From Periconia sp. R9002 (Eukaryota > Ascomycota > Dothideomycetes > Pleosporales > Periconiaceae), in contig JAMAHW010000001.1 in the NCBI GenBank assembly GCA_023627715.1, forward strand, positions 682,001-746,000: a DNA stretch of 64,000 bases, written 5' to 3'. The position numbers and the translations under genes were made by a program. The notes under the pieces were generated by a model. The model saw only the letters and a program-made list of their open reading frames with translations, did no database searches and had not been told where the DNA came from. Below, in pieces: positions 13,901-26,570 of the stretch (position 1 is its first letter; every line of letters starts with the position of its first letter).

Positions 13901-14436
13901 TATCCAGCTTCACACTCGTGGTATATGGTTTTGGGGACGGGAACCTTGGAGAGAATTGCAACGATGCCTACAGCGAGTCGTGTGAGCTCGTTTTCCGTGC
14001 CCGGGCAACCACTTTTGCGTGCCTCACATGGTTTGCCCTGTTCCTTGCATGGGAAATGATCGATCTTCGACGTTCTTTTTTCCGTATGCAGCCTGGTTCC
14101 AAGCGCTACTTCACCCAGTTTCTTCTCGACATCTGGCGTAACCAATTCCTTTTCTGGGCAGTCATGCTTGGCTTTGTTACGCTCTTTCCGGTCATTTACA
14201 TCCCAGTTATCAACACCGTTGTCTTCAAACATGCACCGATTTCGTGGGAATGGGGCATTGTTTTCATATCGGCGGCGTTATTTTTCCTAGGCGTGGAAGC
14301 TTGGAAATTTGCCAAGCGGATTTATTTCCGTCGCAAGAGCCCTAATCAGGCTAACAAAGCATCACGCGGGGATGTAGAGATTCAGGATCGTGCGTTCGAG
14401 CGATTTTATAGTAGAGACATAGAAGAGGAGAAGTAG
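10990..14436 (+). CDS. ena: ENA-type P-type ATPase (Na+/K+ efflux pump, type IID)
   Basis: Predicted to pump Na+ or K+ out across the plasma membrane at the cost of ATP, giving salt and alkaline-pH tolerance. Five exons are joined by eye: 10990-11253, 11318-13252, 13316-13402, 13463-13595 and 13658-14436, giving 1065 residues, normal for the family. Every P-ATPase hallmark is present: N-terminal cation-ATPase domain, TGES near residues 188-191, the M4 [16 protein letters not shown] segment typical of ENA pumps, the phosphorylation loop [10 protein letters not shown] with Asp383, [11 protein letters not shown], and TGDGVNDSP starting at residue 734 directly after the second intron. Four membrane helices follow the hinge. 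The start MGKNSKAP is the first ATG in frame; intron 1 has a clear GCTAAC branch site. ENA rather than SERCA or H+-ATPase follows from the M4 sequence and the basic insert [12 protein letters not shown]. Na+ versus K+ preference cannot be read from sequence. Confidence 0.95.
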
Positions 14437-15912
14437 ATTTACAAGTGGGATGTCTGGGGCGTCGGATATGAACGGAGCTGGGGAGGAGTTCCAAGAAGTT
14501 GGCGGCTGTGGGAAACAAATTGTACTCATGATGATGCTGATCGTAGGTTGGAAATGCGCCATTTTAGTAAGTGGTTGTCTCGCTAGGAGGGGGAGGCTGT
14601 GTTTGAGGCATTTTCCCGTTCGGGGTCGCCTTTGAACATGTCTCAAAATTTGCACACGCAATTATTTGCTCTTTATAAAACACGGTACATACATTTGCAA
14701 ATAGAAAATGGTTTGTTTTGTAGAAGCATTGAATCGTTGTGGCAGCAAAGAAATGGCCAAAGCTTCGACGCAATGGAATCGGGATATTCACTCCATGGTG
14801 ATTACCGTTTACTAAAGCGAGAGTAATAATCGAAAAGTTCTGCCAGTTTTCCCTTCCATCCTCCCCTTTTCATGAGATTTGCATCTAAACCTAAGTTTGG
14901 CTTTAAGGTGTAGCATACAGAATATAATGTGAAACTTCGGAACCGTGATGGAATTCAGATTGATACTGTCTCGTTGCCTTTTTTCGGTGAATGGTATAAT
15001 TAGTCCAAACTAACACATGAAACTACTCCGCTGAGAACGCATTACAATAGTCTGATTGATACGGCTCTCCTGACTATATCATGATAGTAATGCTGAGTGG
15101 CTTCCGAGGTCCGTAGGCGATCACAGTCCCCGTACACCCAAGCGTCCAACTTTTACATCTCGCTCCATGGAGCTCAAGTGGGGTAGTTCCCAAAACGAAG
15201 AAGTTTAAGCATATCGTTCCGACCCGCTTTCTTTTTTTAATGTTCGATCGAGCCAAGCACTATACAGCATAATAATCCCCACTCGGTGTTTGTTCCATCA
15301 GCATCTCCTATAGTGGTACTCCGATCAATCTAATAGTGGTGCAGGGGCAGCTTACTAACCTTCCCTTTCCATCCCACACCCCATGCCAGAATCCCCGCTT
15401 TATGGATGCACGGACTTTCTTCTGGTCCTGTCATGTTTGATGTGGACAAGCCTACAGCGAGTCTACTGTCAATGTTAGATGAGTAAACTCCGGTGGGACC
15501 TATTTGCGTGCTTTAGTAACTCCGCAAGATGCTGCCATTGGAGCCATGGCCGGACGACATGAAACGCACCGTATTTGTAGAAAAAAATAGTGCCAAGTTA
15601 CAAGCTAATGTGACAAAACGGGCCTGTGATAATGTGTACGGGCCGCTGAAATACGGGGAAGTTATTTTTTTGTATGGGACCGTGGGGGCTGATCAGGAAA
15701 GGATGGTAACAGCTTGATGTCGTATAAAGATGCATGTACGTAGCTTTCAGCCTGAACATTTCAACAAGCAGAGCTCTTCACTCACTATCATTCGTTCTTG
15801 ACTGTATTATCTTCGAGTATCCCACTCTTGTCTTTCACTAACTCGTGTTACCATCTTTTCTTGTATCTAAATTCACATTCGCTTCATTCAGAAACCACTC
15901 GACTCTATCAAA
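14437..15912. other. 1.5-kb spacer between ATPase and chitosanase genes
   Basis: No gene is supported here. It should contain the 3' end of the ATPase transcript and the promoter of the chitosanase gene. The last 100 bases before the chitosanase ATG are pyrimidine-rich, as is usual for fungal leaders. Short frames such as 15529-15717 show no recognisable product. Confidence 0.6.
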
Positions 15913-16737
15913 ATGCGTACCGCAGCTTCCGTCACTCTTCTCCTTGCCGGTCTCGCAGTCGCCCGCGAGGTCCCTGCAAACCTGAAGTCCTTCTATGATT
16001 CTGCCAAGGTGAGAGCATTGTTTGTTTCACGGTCTTGACCCCCATACTGACAATGAGTTACACAGAACGGCAAATGCGCGAACCCCATCTCCATCGCATA
16101 CAACTCTGGCCAAAAGAATGCCGATACCAACTACTGCAAGGATAACGCCAGTGGAGCCGTCTACTTGAAGGACACTTCCAATGGTTATGCTGACATGGAC
16201 ATTGACTGCGACGGGTCAGGCACCTGCGATGGCGACGGCAGCTGGCAAGGCGAGACGGCATTCAAGGATCAAGTCAGCAAGTTCTCCAACGGCGCAGTCA
16301 AAGACCTCAACACGCACATCCACACTTATGTCGTTCTCGGAAACGACAACAGCAAGTCGGAGGGAGATGGTGGGAAGAAATTCGATGCTACCAAGGATGG
16401 CAAGATCGAACCTCTCAGCGTTGTGGCAGTCGTTTGTGGCGAGAAGTTGGTGTACGGTGTGTATGGGGACGTCAACGGAGGAAAGCTGACGGGAGAGAGC
16501 AGCTTGTCGTTGGCCAAGACATGCTTCCCCAACGAGGGCTTGAATGGAAACAAGGGACACGGCAAGCACGATGTGCTCTACTTGGCATTCCCTGGTTCGG
16601 ATGCCGTGGCGAAGAATGCGAAGTGGGGAGCGAAGACCGCGGAAGAGTTCGAGGCGTCTCTGGCTACTATTGGTGACAAGTTGGTGAGCAAGATTGGTGC
16701 CGGCGGAAAGAGCAGGATCATGCGTGGCCGCCTTTAG
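15913..16737 (+). CDS. Secreted chitosanase, glycoside hydrolase family 75
   Basis: Predicted to hydrolyse chitosan (beta-1,4-linked glucosamine) outside the cell. Exon 1 (15913-16008) ends with AAG|GTGAGA and exon 2 runs 16066-16737, giving 255 residues. Residues 1-17 (MRTAASVTLLLAGLAVA) form a signal peptide. The mature part carries GH75 features: LKSFYDSAK, the Asp-rich DMDIDCDG, the QGETAFKDQV block, the IHTYVVLGN strand, and YGDVNGG...TGES, which supplies the presumed catalytic Asp167 and Glu176. The loop between these two acids is a few residues shorter than in the Fusarium solani enzyme as I remember it. There is no GPI signal or carbohydrate-binding module. Likely roles are chitosan use or remodelling of the fungus's own deacetylated wall; the sequence does not separate these. 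Confidence 0.92.
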
Positions 16738-19700
16738 ATACGCCAGAGGCAGACAGAGAGGAGTATGGCGGTGGATAATACTCCCTGACGCTTCCTCACC
16801 TCTTTACCTCTTCGTCCTTTCCATTCTTCCATCCCTATTAGACCATTGTTCTCGATGGGCTATGCATTGCATTTCAGGGTTCTGCTTGGAAACATAGAAA
16901 ACACCGGTAGTCTTAGAAGTTTTCAATTCTATCCTTCTTCGAAACCGATATTTGCAGCTCTTTGATACAATTAATAAGAAAAAATATGTATGAAAAGCAG
17001 AGTGGTTTTCGAAGAAACGAAGTGAAGGTCTTGAGCGCAGAGAACAAAAGGGGAACAAGAAGAAGAACCAAGTTAGAGTAAACAAAAAAGAAAAGCAAAA
17101 GCCAGCCACTATATATACAAGGGAGAAAAAGAAGACAAATAGAGGCAATAGACAATCCGGTCGATATCGAAAAGAAAACACCCGAGGACTAAACCACCCA
17201 CCCACCCACAGACCCACCCAAAACCCGAAATACAAACGGTACAAAAGAAAAGAAGAGAGAACGAACAATAAATAAACAGAAAGTCCAAACCTACCCAACA
17301 TTCTCCAGACTCATACACTCAATACACTCTACACCACACAAACACGTATCTACATGCGAGAACCAATGCTGAGGCTACTGCCCATTTATCGCAGGTTTGA
17401 CGTCTGTATACACATCTAGTACGTTCTTCTATCTAAAAAGTGGGCTGATATAAGGAAGACGCAGTCTATAAAAGCAACTTCGTGACCGACATAGACCAAC
17501 TACCATGGTATTGCGTGGGTAACCCGGAAGTCACTGAACAGGACAGTATCATCGTGTGATGGTTTACCCCTTTCCCCGTGCGGTGATTATGTTTGGCACT
17601 GCGGAAACAGATGAACCTATCTCGCTATTTGGTTTAGTGTTTTGTTGGTTTTCTTATTTTCCGTCTCGTTTGAATTTTATTTGATCGACACAAGTGACAA
17701 TACAACCGTTTCCACATCAAAGTGTTTCCACAAGTGACTGCACCGTGTGACCGTCTTGCCTACATGATACTTTCTTCTTCTGGATAAAAGAAGGAAGAGA
17801 ATAAGTATGGTGAATATAAGGGGATGGGGTAAAACGGGCCGTTGAATAGTCTCACTTCTTTTCCGTTTTCGTATACAATGGATTGATGATGATTTGGATA
17901 TGCAATGGGATATTTCTCCTACGTAGTATACTCGAGGCAGACGAGACCAAGATGTAGGCTCATTCCAGTACGGATATTACATGTTGCACGATGAGTCAAA
18001 GTCTTTGAAAAGATGAATAAGTCGCAGAGCAAGGCACTGTCTTTCACAATTACTCTACACCGGGCTGGCGCCACCCGAGCAAATCTACCCGAAAAAGGAA
18101 TATGTACTGCAGTTTGACGCTGGAAGGCCAACTTGCCAGGTGGTCCAAAGTGTTTGGCTGTTAGTGTTACACGTGAGTTATTTTGCACCGTCGAAATGAG
18201 TGAGACATGCGGGAGTGGATTTGCTCGAGTAAGTAAAGCATTTCGTCATGGTTGATACATAGACCTTGTGGTGTCTCGGGACAATGTACTCATTCATCTC
18301 CCTACCGATAAACGCATCTGCATACTGGCGAAGAAGAAAATAAAGAACGGTGACCCGACGAAAGCCAAACGACGAGAAGTATGGAAGAGGCGCTCGCACC
18401 CCGAGGGAAGCGAGTCCAACCCAAGGCTGAAGGGAAAAAAAAAGCCCTGTCCACGGGAAAGGCATGTACCTGTCCGCCGATGATGCCGTCGATGCCGACA
18501 GCCAAACTAAATCGGACTAGTGCAGCAAGACGCCCAATTGGGCACCTCTTCCCAACGGATACTTTGCTTGTTTGGGGTGGAAGCCATCGTTTACGGCCAT
18601 CATGGGGAAAATCAGCTACCCTTCGCGGCAGCCTTGCCTCTGATGTGGGCTGGGCTGAACGCCAAAGCAAATGCCAAGCCAGCGTCCGTAATCTCGTGTA
18701 TGCAATCGGCACGGGTTCATGTATTTTTGTGCTATTTTTCGATGGCATGGGGCTATAGCGAGCTACCTTTTTTTTCCTTTCTGGTTTGCGCCATGGGGCC
18801 ATGTGGTGTGGATGCGTGGGGATGGGCGCAGGGTAGGACGAAGGGGCTGTAGCTAGAAAGAAGGTCGAGGCGATAGAGAGACGACGCTCCGTTCTCTGAT
18901 CCTTCATTTTGTTTTTTTTTTCCCTCCTTTTCGCGGGGCTATAATGGAGCCGATTGGTGGGCGGAGACGTCCTCCGGCCATGTGGGTATCCCCCCATGTC
19001 GGACCAAAACGAAAAATATCGTACGATGGCAATTTCGGGCACCCGGGCCAGGGCCCCTGCTCGACAGGGAAGGACGGCCTAACCTAAACGGAAGCATCGG
19101 CGAAGATGGGGCATGGGGAAGGGGAAGAAACTCGTCTCGAAGCAGCAGCGGGCTAGCTGCAAAGGCGCGGTTGACAAGTGATCGTCGACGCCTCTTTTGC
19201 TGCAGGTCACCCAAAGCAGACCAAAGGGTGAGTGGTTTCGTCGCACCCGGGAATAAGCGAGCACAGATCATCAGCTCATTCATCGACCCGCCTGCGACCT
19301 CCAAACCAGGGACAAGTCATGAATCAATGCCACTCTTCGATGGTACATGACATTGACCAATATTACCATTGTGTCAAAATCCACCATCTGACGACGACAC
19401 GGCGGCCATGATGCCGCAACAAGCCGTGCCCCCCCCATAAGCAGAACGACAGCGGCGGCGGCCGTGTCCTTGACCATGACTAGCGCTGAAACACTTCAGC
19501 TGGCGCTGCCTGAGACGCACCGAACGTCTGTCTGTACATGACGATTGGAACAAGCAAAAAGCACAAAGGATTCGGGCGATCTTTAATGGATGCATGGCCA
19601 GCGCGGGTGACGTATGCTATTCGTCGCCTGTCCTGTTTCACACGCAGTGAGATGAAAAAGGAGATCAGCGGAGTTTGTCGGGCAGGGATGGCATCGAGAT

Positions 19701-22700
19701 CCTCGAGCGGAGCTGCCGCGACATCCGTTCCCTCGACTGCAAAACCTCTGTAATAGAGCAACATGGCAAGCGTCCGGACGCATGCGAGATGGGTTGGCAC
19801 ATTGCAACTACGCGATAGGCACAAAAAAAGTATTGCCTTCCACTGCCGCGGGTTACCACTGAGCTGGCACATGCAAATGTCCGTTGTGGTCCAACACACC
19901 GACATCTGGCAGCTACAAATATCTAGTATCCATCTACCAAGTAGTCATCTATCTTTGTAAACCTTGGAAGCGAGGTACGGGTCCATGTCACATGTGACCT
20001 TTGCTGATTTGTGCACCCCTGACCGTGTCGCTTGCGCATGTCTCCTCCGACCTGCTGCGACTTGCAGCCAGACAGGGAAGCCTTAGAAACTTGCTCGCTC
20101 CGCCGCCTGTCCGATAGGAGCGTTGCAAGAGTCAGCAGCAAGCCGTCGAGTTGGTGGAGACTCTGGAGAGCGAGCGAGATGGAGGGGTCGACGAGCAATC
20201 TGAATCTGTTCGAAACGACGACAGCCCGGTTCGCCCGCCATCCCATACGCTCGCAGCCATGATTCCGCGTGCTAAGGGATAGCACCCATGCATAACACCA
20301 GCCAATACTTTCTGTGGAATCCTTCCATGCAGGCCAGTGTGGGGCGGGCGTCCGATCGTACCATACGATTCCCTAGAATATCGGATGTGGGGCCTTTGAT
20401 GCCATAAAATCAGCCAGCCGGAGGAATAATGCCCATGCCGACATTTTCAATGATACATGCCCATGCAGCTGCAGCTGCAGCTCGTATTGGATTGAGCCTG
20501 TTCTACTCTTCTGTACCCAAGTAAGCTCCGCCCAACAGTGAGCCAATGACGCTTGCCCGCTTTTCTGGCAGAGGTCATTATACAGCTGTAGACTACTCAG
20601 ACCGGAGAATGGACGAGAGGTTTGGAAAATCAGAACCTCCAACTAGCCACAGCCGTAGAGAGCCAGTGACTTGTGCTTCTCGCGCCCAAAGACATGACAT
20701 GAGTGTCCAGGTAGGGTCAAGTGAGCCCCATGCATGTGCACCCTCCCATTATTGCAGTCGGCCGGCCTTGTTTCTAGCTCCGAGGAGGCTGGCCTGGACG
20801 GACAAAACCTTGACAAGAACCGTTGAAATGCTCGCCTTGCTCGCTCGCTAATCTCTCCTAGTCGGCTGACGCAACTGCTACTTGGTAGGCGCCAAAAGCT
20901 GGTTACAATGCGTCCAGCTGTTTGCGTCCAGTAGTTACCGACAATGGAGCATCAACAAACCTTGTTTTGATCCGCCGACTGGCCATGTGTGAGACATTTG
21001 ACGTGCAGAATTTGGATACGAGCTGCTTACGTGGCGTGATTGTCTTTCACCAAAGTCGAAGCGCGGTTGACTCTTGCTGTTCCTTGATAAGTGAGATATA
21101 AATGCCAATAATGCTTGGTGGAACCGGCAGAGTCAATGGGCCCCTGATGGTCGATCTGGTCAAGTATGAGTCAGGACAGAGGGCTTGCATTCTGTACTTG
21201 AAAGGGACCGACATGCGTAGAATGTGTTGTTATTATGGACAGCAAGTGGAACCGGGGCGCCCGTGTGCGCCTACTGTGCATGACACGGTGGTACGGGACG
21301 AATCTAACGCGCACTCATGAATTTGGCTCGTGGTTCCACTCCCAGCTATCGATTTGTTTTGCACTGCTGCTCATATGGATTGCACCAGTGCCGCAAACTG
21401 CAAGGTGAAGAAAACTGACACGACATGGTGATCAATGTGCACACAAATCAACGCTTTCGAGGCAGCTTAATGGGGATGCATGAAATGGGTACCGTACAGT
21501 AGTTCGCACGTTCAGGCCGTGTCCGTGCACCGTTGGGATCAAGCCTGTATTGTCTCATGAACGCATGTTGCGAGAGGTCGGTTGCATCATCCGCGTGAAA
21601 TGTTGTGGCATCATGCTTGTTCTCCACCAGCAGGGCAGGGCCGCCGAATCCAAGGGGGCAGATGGGAGAAAGCTGCGGTAGCCAGATTGCCCGCGTCATT
21701 CAAATGGCATTGTGAGACGGGACATGTATTGCCAACATGGTCAGTCAGCTTGGTAAGCGTCGTTCTATGACTGTTTGAGCTGGAGCAATGCTTTGTGGGT
21801 CGGCCATGTTGGAGGCAAACGCAAAATAATGGATGGACCTCGAAGCTGAGCAATGGCTGCACACGGGCTCGATCTCGATGTGGACAATGCCGATAACGCG
21901 GACGTAGAAATCTTTGTACACAGGGCAGGACAGGGCAGGACAGCAGTGACTGTTGTACTGTACGGTAGTTGCAGTAAATGCGTGGAGAGGCTAACGAGGA
22001 GGTACCGGATGGCACGAGCACGTGTGGTCAGGGCGAGAAAAGGCTCAAGATTCAAGGGCTAGATTCGATCGCTAAAAATTCCGGCGGTTGACGAGTTGAC
22101 ATTGGACGGCGAGAGGCTGATGGAGTGCGTTGGAAGCCCAGCGACCAACTTTGCAGCAGGTGATGGATGCGCCGTGCTGCTGGGACGCGGCAGGTAAGTG
22201 TCGCGGCGGGCCCCCATGTGGCAATAGCCTCGTCAAAGTGGCGTGATGTTCTGCTGCGTCTAACCACACGACGAGATTGGGCTCGAGATAGCGTACGATT
22301 CATAGGAGCCGGTACGACGCGGCCATGGTGATTCGATTTCTTACCGATCAGCTAAGCACGGTGGGAAGGGGAAGTACTGGCTCGGGGTGGTGTCTAACGG
22401 GCGCCCCGCCCCCGTTTCTGATCGAAGCATCGTGCCGTCGCCGATGAAGCCCTGAGCTGCTGCTGACGGAATGGTGGACGGTGGCATTTTGACATTTGCA
22501 GAGGCGGGCGGATGCTTCGTTTAGTACCAGATCCGGCAGGCTAGCCTTGGTAGTCTATGAACGGGCTGAGTTAGGCGCGGCATGACGGCATACTTACGGT
22601 AGATGTCTATGGCACGACATCACGTGGCATCGAAGGCTCTCCTTATGTAACCACAACATTCCAGGTGCATCCATCATTCACCATCACCACCATCGTCATC

Positions 22701-23685
22701 ATGGTTGTTCCCACTGGCTACTTCGCTAGCCAGCCACACTGGCGTATTGTACCTACCCGAGCGGACAATACGGGGAACGGCCCATGGCATCGAATGTGCG
22801 ACCAACTGTGCCAGATGGGCTGCGAGCGCATGCTGTGCTGCGGCGGTGGCGGCTTGGGCGTGGCCTGGAGAGCTCTCCATCAGTAGCTACTAATGTGCTC
22901 ACCTTTGTCTGGTTTTCGCCCTGATACGAGACTTGGAGGCTCGCTTGGATGTGATATGGCAGTGTACAGTAGAGTAGAGTAGTTGTTGGATGTTTACAGT
23001 ACAGACAGGCAGACGACAGATCTCAGCTAACTAAAGGAGCCGGGCAGGGCAGGCTGCAGGACGACATGGGTAAGCATCGCATCGATCGCAATCGAAGCAC
23101 TCCAAACCCGAATCAGGAGTCCCGGGGTTCGGGAGACTAGTGCGGGAATCTTGTCGAGCAAGCGCCCTTCCACAGATCCGCCAACGTCGATTCGTAGGCG
23201 ACGCCAGGCCAGCGTGAACATCACACATTTGCTTCGTCTCCCTTTGCCGTGCAGCGTGTGCGAACGGGTGCATGTCCTGTGCGTGCGTGCGTGGGTGTGC
23301 GTGCGGGTGGGTGGGTGTGTGTCCCTCCAGTACGTGTGCGCATGTGTGTGTTACAGGCAGTATGGATGGGATGGGATGGGATGGGCCCTGGTCCGCCGAG
23401 GGTGGGTATCGGCCGAGCAGATGGGCATGGCCATTGGTGTGCTCGAGATTGCAGATCTGATGGATGCAAATAGGAGAACCAGGTTCAGCTTCGTCGTGTT
23501 TGCATGTCGGATGATGGAAGTCATCGGCGTTCATCCAAGGGCCATGGACGGCGACGGCAATGTCGATTCGAGGACGTGCTGATCTCTTGCCGCAACGGAG
23601 GGGCAGATGCTAGAGTAAAGACCAAGAGATGGATGCATAGCCAGGCTAGGTACGGCGCAACGGACCAGGTAGCTGAAATGCCCTT

Positions 23686-23729
23686 GACCCTGCCCTGCCC
23701 TGCTCTGCTCTGCTCTGCCCTACCCTGCC
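23686..23729. repeat. CCCTG/TCTGC pentamer tract
   Basis: Consecutive CCCTG and CTCTG pentamers in the far-upstream nsdD region; similar in type to the tract at 46331-46361. Confidence 0.8.
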
Positions 23730-24309
23730 TTCGCCCGGGTGCCCTGATCACTGATCACTGATGGATGCACCGACTGGCCTAACCTGAGCTGCGCGCTGCC
23801 TGCTCTTCCTGAAGGCTTGGCCTCGTCCAGCGCGCCGGGGATGGTGGCAGCTCGCTTACAGTAGCGCTCGTCGCCCTTCTAGGAGAGGAGACACTCACTC
23901 ACTGCTTGCTTGCTTGACTGTGCTCGCTCCGTCGACGGCCGTGGGAGCGAGGGGCCCCTGCTGCCATGGTGCTAACGGGTGCCAGCTTGGATCACGGTCG
24001 GATGGGATGGGTCCATCGAGAGCGGCATGCTACTCAGTCATTCACTTGCTCCATCCCTCACTACTTACTAGCTGCTGCTTGCTGCTTGCCCTCGCCGCTG
24101 TCGTTCTGCTCGCTCGCCTCGCCTCGCCTCCCATGCCGCCTTTACTCAAGACATCAACTATCTCGGACCCAAGCTGACCGGATCCCGACCTGTCTTGCAC
24201 CGCTCCAGTCCACCGTACACAAGACCCACCGATTCCTTCTCAGATCTAAAGATCTCGAGATCCGAACCACCTCATCACGGGATCCCAGCTCTCCTGCCTG
24301 CCCTCCTCT

Positions 24310-24420
24310 ATGTCATATCCGCCTCACCCCACACCCTCTCGCGCCTTCACATACACCCCATCATTCGCAAAAACGAGGAATCTGTCTTCCCAAATAGACG
24401 CCCGTCGCATTCGAGCCTGA
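24310..24420 (+). other. Upstream open reading frame in the nsdD leader
   Basis: A 36-codon ATG-to-stop frame (MSYPPHPTPSRAF...) sits about 380 bases before the nsdD start, in the pyrimidine-rich part of the likely leader. If transcribed, it would be met by scanning ribosomes before the main start and could hold back NsdD translation. Only its presence and position are seen; transcription of this segment is inferred. Confidence 0.35.
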
Positions 24421-24800
24421 AACAAGTCCACCTTGTTGCCCCCTCCCCCGCCGCCCCCCGCCGCAATCCATCATCATCTGTCGGTTCCAACCCAACCAAC
24501 GCCGCCGCAATTCCTCAACATATCCCGTTTGAGGCCATAGCTACCAATACGCCGCAAGCACCTTGCATCGAGCTGCGAATCCCCGTCTGAACGGCAACGG
24601 CGCAATCGGTTACTGCACAAAGTCGAAAACGATAGATTGATTCATTTGGTATTGGTTAGGAGCCTGCGGCAAGGAAAGGCAGTGGCCGCTGCGCACGATT
24701 GAAGTCGTTGGCTCGAGTGTGCAGCAAGAGATAGTATTCGCTGAGGCGAAGCAAAAAACCAAGAAACAGCAGTCGCTCCGTTGCGACTTCCCGTCGCGCC

Positions 24801-26570
24801 ATGGAGACCGTCGATGCCCGCCAAAGGTTGGTAGTTGCCTTCTTCACCACCGCCTTACCCCTCGCCTTTTCTAGACTTCTCCCTCTCTTTACCCTTTATC
24901 CACATCCCATCCTACTCTCCTACCTTAAATCCCTCTCCACTTGTTTTGAAATTCCTTGCCCGCTAACCATGTGGTACAGCTCAGGGTTCGGGCTGCCTCC
25001 GATCGCATCTCTGGAGTCGGCTAAGCGCGAAGATCTGGACAGGAAACCGTTATATCCTTTTCCTAGTACATTATCTTCTGCAGCCCCCAACCCAGCTACT
25101 AGCGTCCCATTGTCTCCTCCACAAAGTAGGCGAACTTCTGGTGACGAAGAAAAATCTCTGCAAAGAGACGCTCCTCGACAATCGCTTCCGTCCATACATG
25201 AGCTCGCATTCTCTGCGCCATCGGCAACGTCGAAGCCTTTCTTTCCCCCACCGACAACGTCTCCTGTAGACCAACGATCTAGGAATTTTACGAGTGATGC
25301 TCATGGAAATCAGTCTTTTGGCAATTCCTTTCCCCACCCAAGAAGCCCTTTTACGAGCGCAACCACACCCTCTGCACCTCCGCCCCCTTCTCAGCAACCC
25401 CAATCCGACTCGGTAACACGTTCGTCCTTCTCTGAACCTCGGCCTTCGTTTTCAGAACCAAGACCTTCGTTCTCGACCCCGCAGCATAGTTCCAAGTTGC
25501 CAACATTACACCCTCTCCAGACTCAATCTCCTCCGCCCAATCCTGCCCGGTCGAATCCACCTTATTCCTCGTATCCGGCGCAAGCACCACCGAATCATGA
25601 ATCTCCCGCCTCCCATTCTGCTGGACCTATGAATCAAGGCTATTCATATTCACAGTATCCCCCCAACTACCCTCTTTCAGCACCTGCCCCCGGGCCGCCA
25701 AACTCTGCATATCCTCCATCAGCAACTTACTCGGCCCCTCCCCGGACCTACCCTAACCCAAACAACTGGCCTGAAAGTCGGGTAGAGGAGAAGAAGCTTC
25801 CCCGATCAAGCCTGGCACCATATGGCGAGTCCGTCAAGCGGCACCTTGAGAGTTTTGATCTAGAGGCTTCTCTGAACGAGGTAAATGTTCACGACTGTCT
25901 CACATAGAGTCACATGGCTAATCCAACATAGATGTCAGATGGATCTGCTCGAATTAGTGCCTTTTCAAATATGTATCGTCAGCGGGCCCACGAAACTCAG
26001 CGAATCGGCATGACTCCCCATTCGATGCCCCGGGTGGAAGAGGTGGACGATATGCTTAGAAATAGCGAGAAGATCGTAGTATCACTACAGCGTATGCGTG
26101 ACGTTGTATTCAGTCATCAGCAAGCGAGTTTGGTTGAGCCTCCACAGGATCACCGCCAGCGACCCACAAATGGATATGATTACGAGACACAAAGTAATTA
26201 CAGCGAAGAACCCAAAGGAGTCGGTGGTTTTGCTGGGCCAGATGGCAAAAAACGGCGGGGTGTAAGTACAACTACCATTATGCATGCTTGATTTGTAATT
26301 TTTAACAAGTCATGGCAGCGAGCCGCACCACCGGGAAGGTGCCATAGTTGTAATCGAGCCGAAACCCCAGAATGGAGGCGGGGCCCTGATGGAGCCAGGA
26401 CACTATGTAATGCATGCGGTCTGCGTGAGTAGTCCAGTTGTCGTGCTTAATGGCATTGCTAATAGTTCATAGACTACGCAAAATTGACGCGCAAGATGGG
26501 TGGAAAACAGGCCATGACCTCTTCGAATCTACGACCGAAATCGCTCGACCAAGGATCTCCTACAGCCTGA
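24801..26570 (+). CDS. nsdD: GATA zinc-finger developmental regulator NsdD
   Basis: NsdD-type factors bind GATA sites; in Aspergillus they promote sexual development and restrain conidiation. Five exons: 24801-24826, 24980-25880, 25932-26261, 26319-26424 and 26473-26570, giving 486 residues. The first exon ends mid-codon (AG|GTTGGT) after eight codons and intron 1 has a CGCTAAC branch site. The N-terminal 300 residues are Pro/Ser/Tyr-rich, with three [14 protein letters not shown]-like units near residues 190-215. The single finger has Cys427, Cys430, Cys449 and Cys452 in the C-X2-C-X18-C-X2-C pattern. It continues across the 48-bp last intron as [15 protein letters not shown], which is characteristic of NsdD rather than of nitrogen (AreA) or light (White collar) GATA factors. 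A basic KKRRG stretch before the finger may be a nuclear signal. Confidence 0.93.

Larger units (their letters stand above)
16738..24800. other. 8-kb gene-free region upstream of nsdD
   Basis: No coding gene is supported across 8 kb. The longest frames (for example 18302-19042 on the minus strand) are Arg/Ser/Pro-rich with no domain and no splice partners. The DNA is mixed: AT-rich just after the chitosanase gene, GC-richer from 18.2 kb, with GT-rich and CCTG/TCTG tracts near 23.28-23.35 and 23.69-23.73 kb. From about 24.0 kb it becomes pyrimidine-rich, consistent with a transcribed nsdD leader. Long upstream regions are typical of fungal developmental regulators, so most of this may be promoter and 5' leader of nsdD. 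Confidence 0.55.

Noticed and set aside
18302..19042. Minus-strand open frame of 246 codons upstream of nsdD
   Set aside because: Arg/Ser/Pro-rich without domain, conserved-looking block or promoter sign; overlapping frames on the other strand are equally long.
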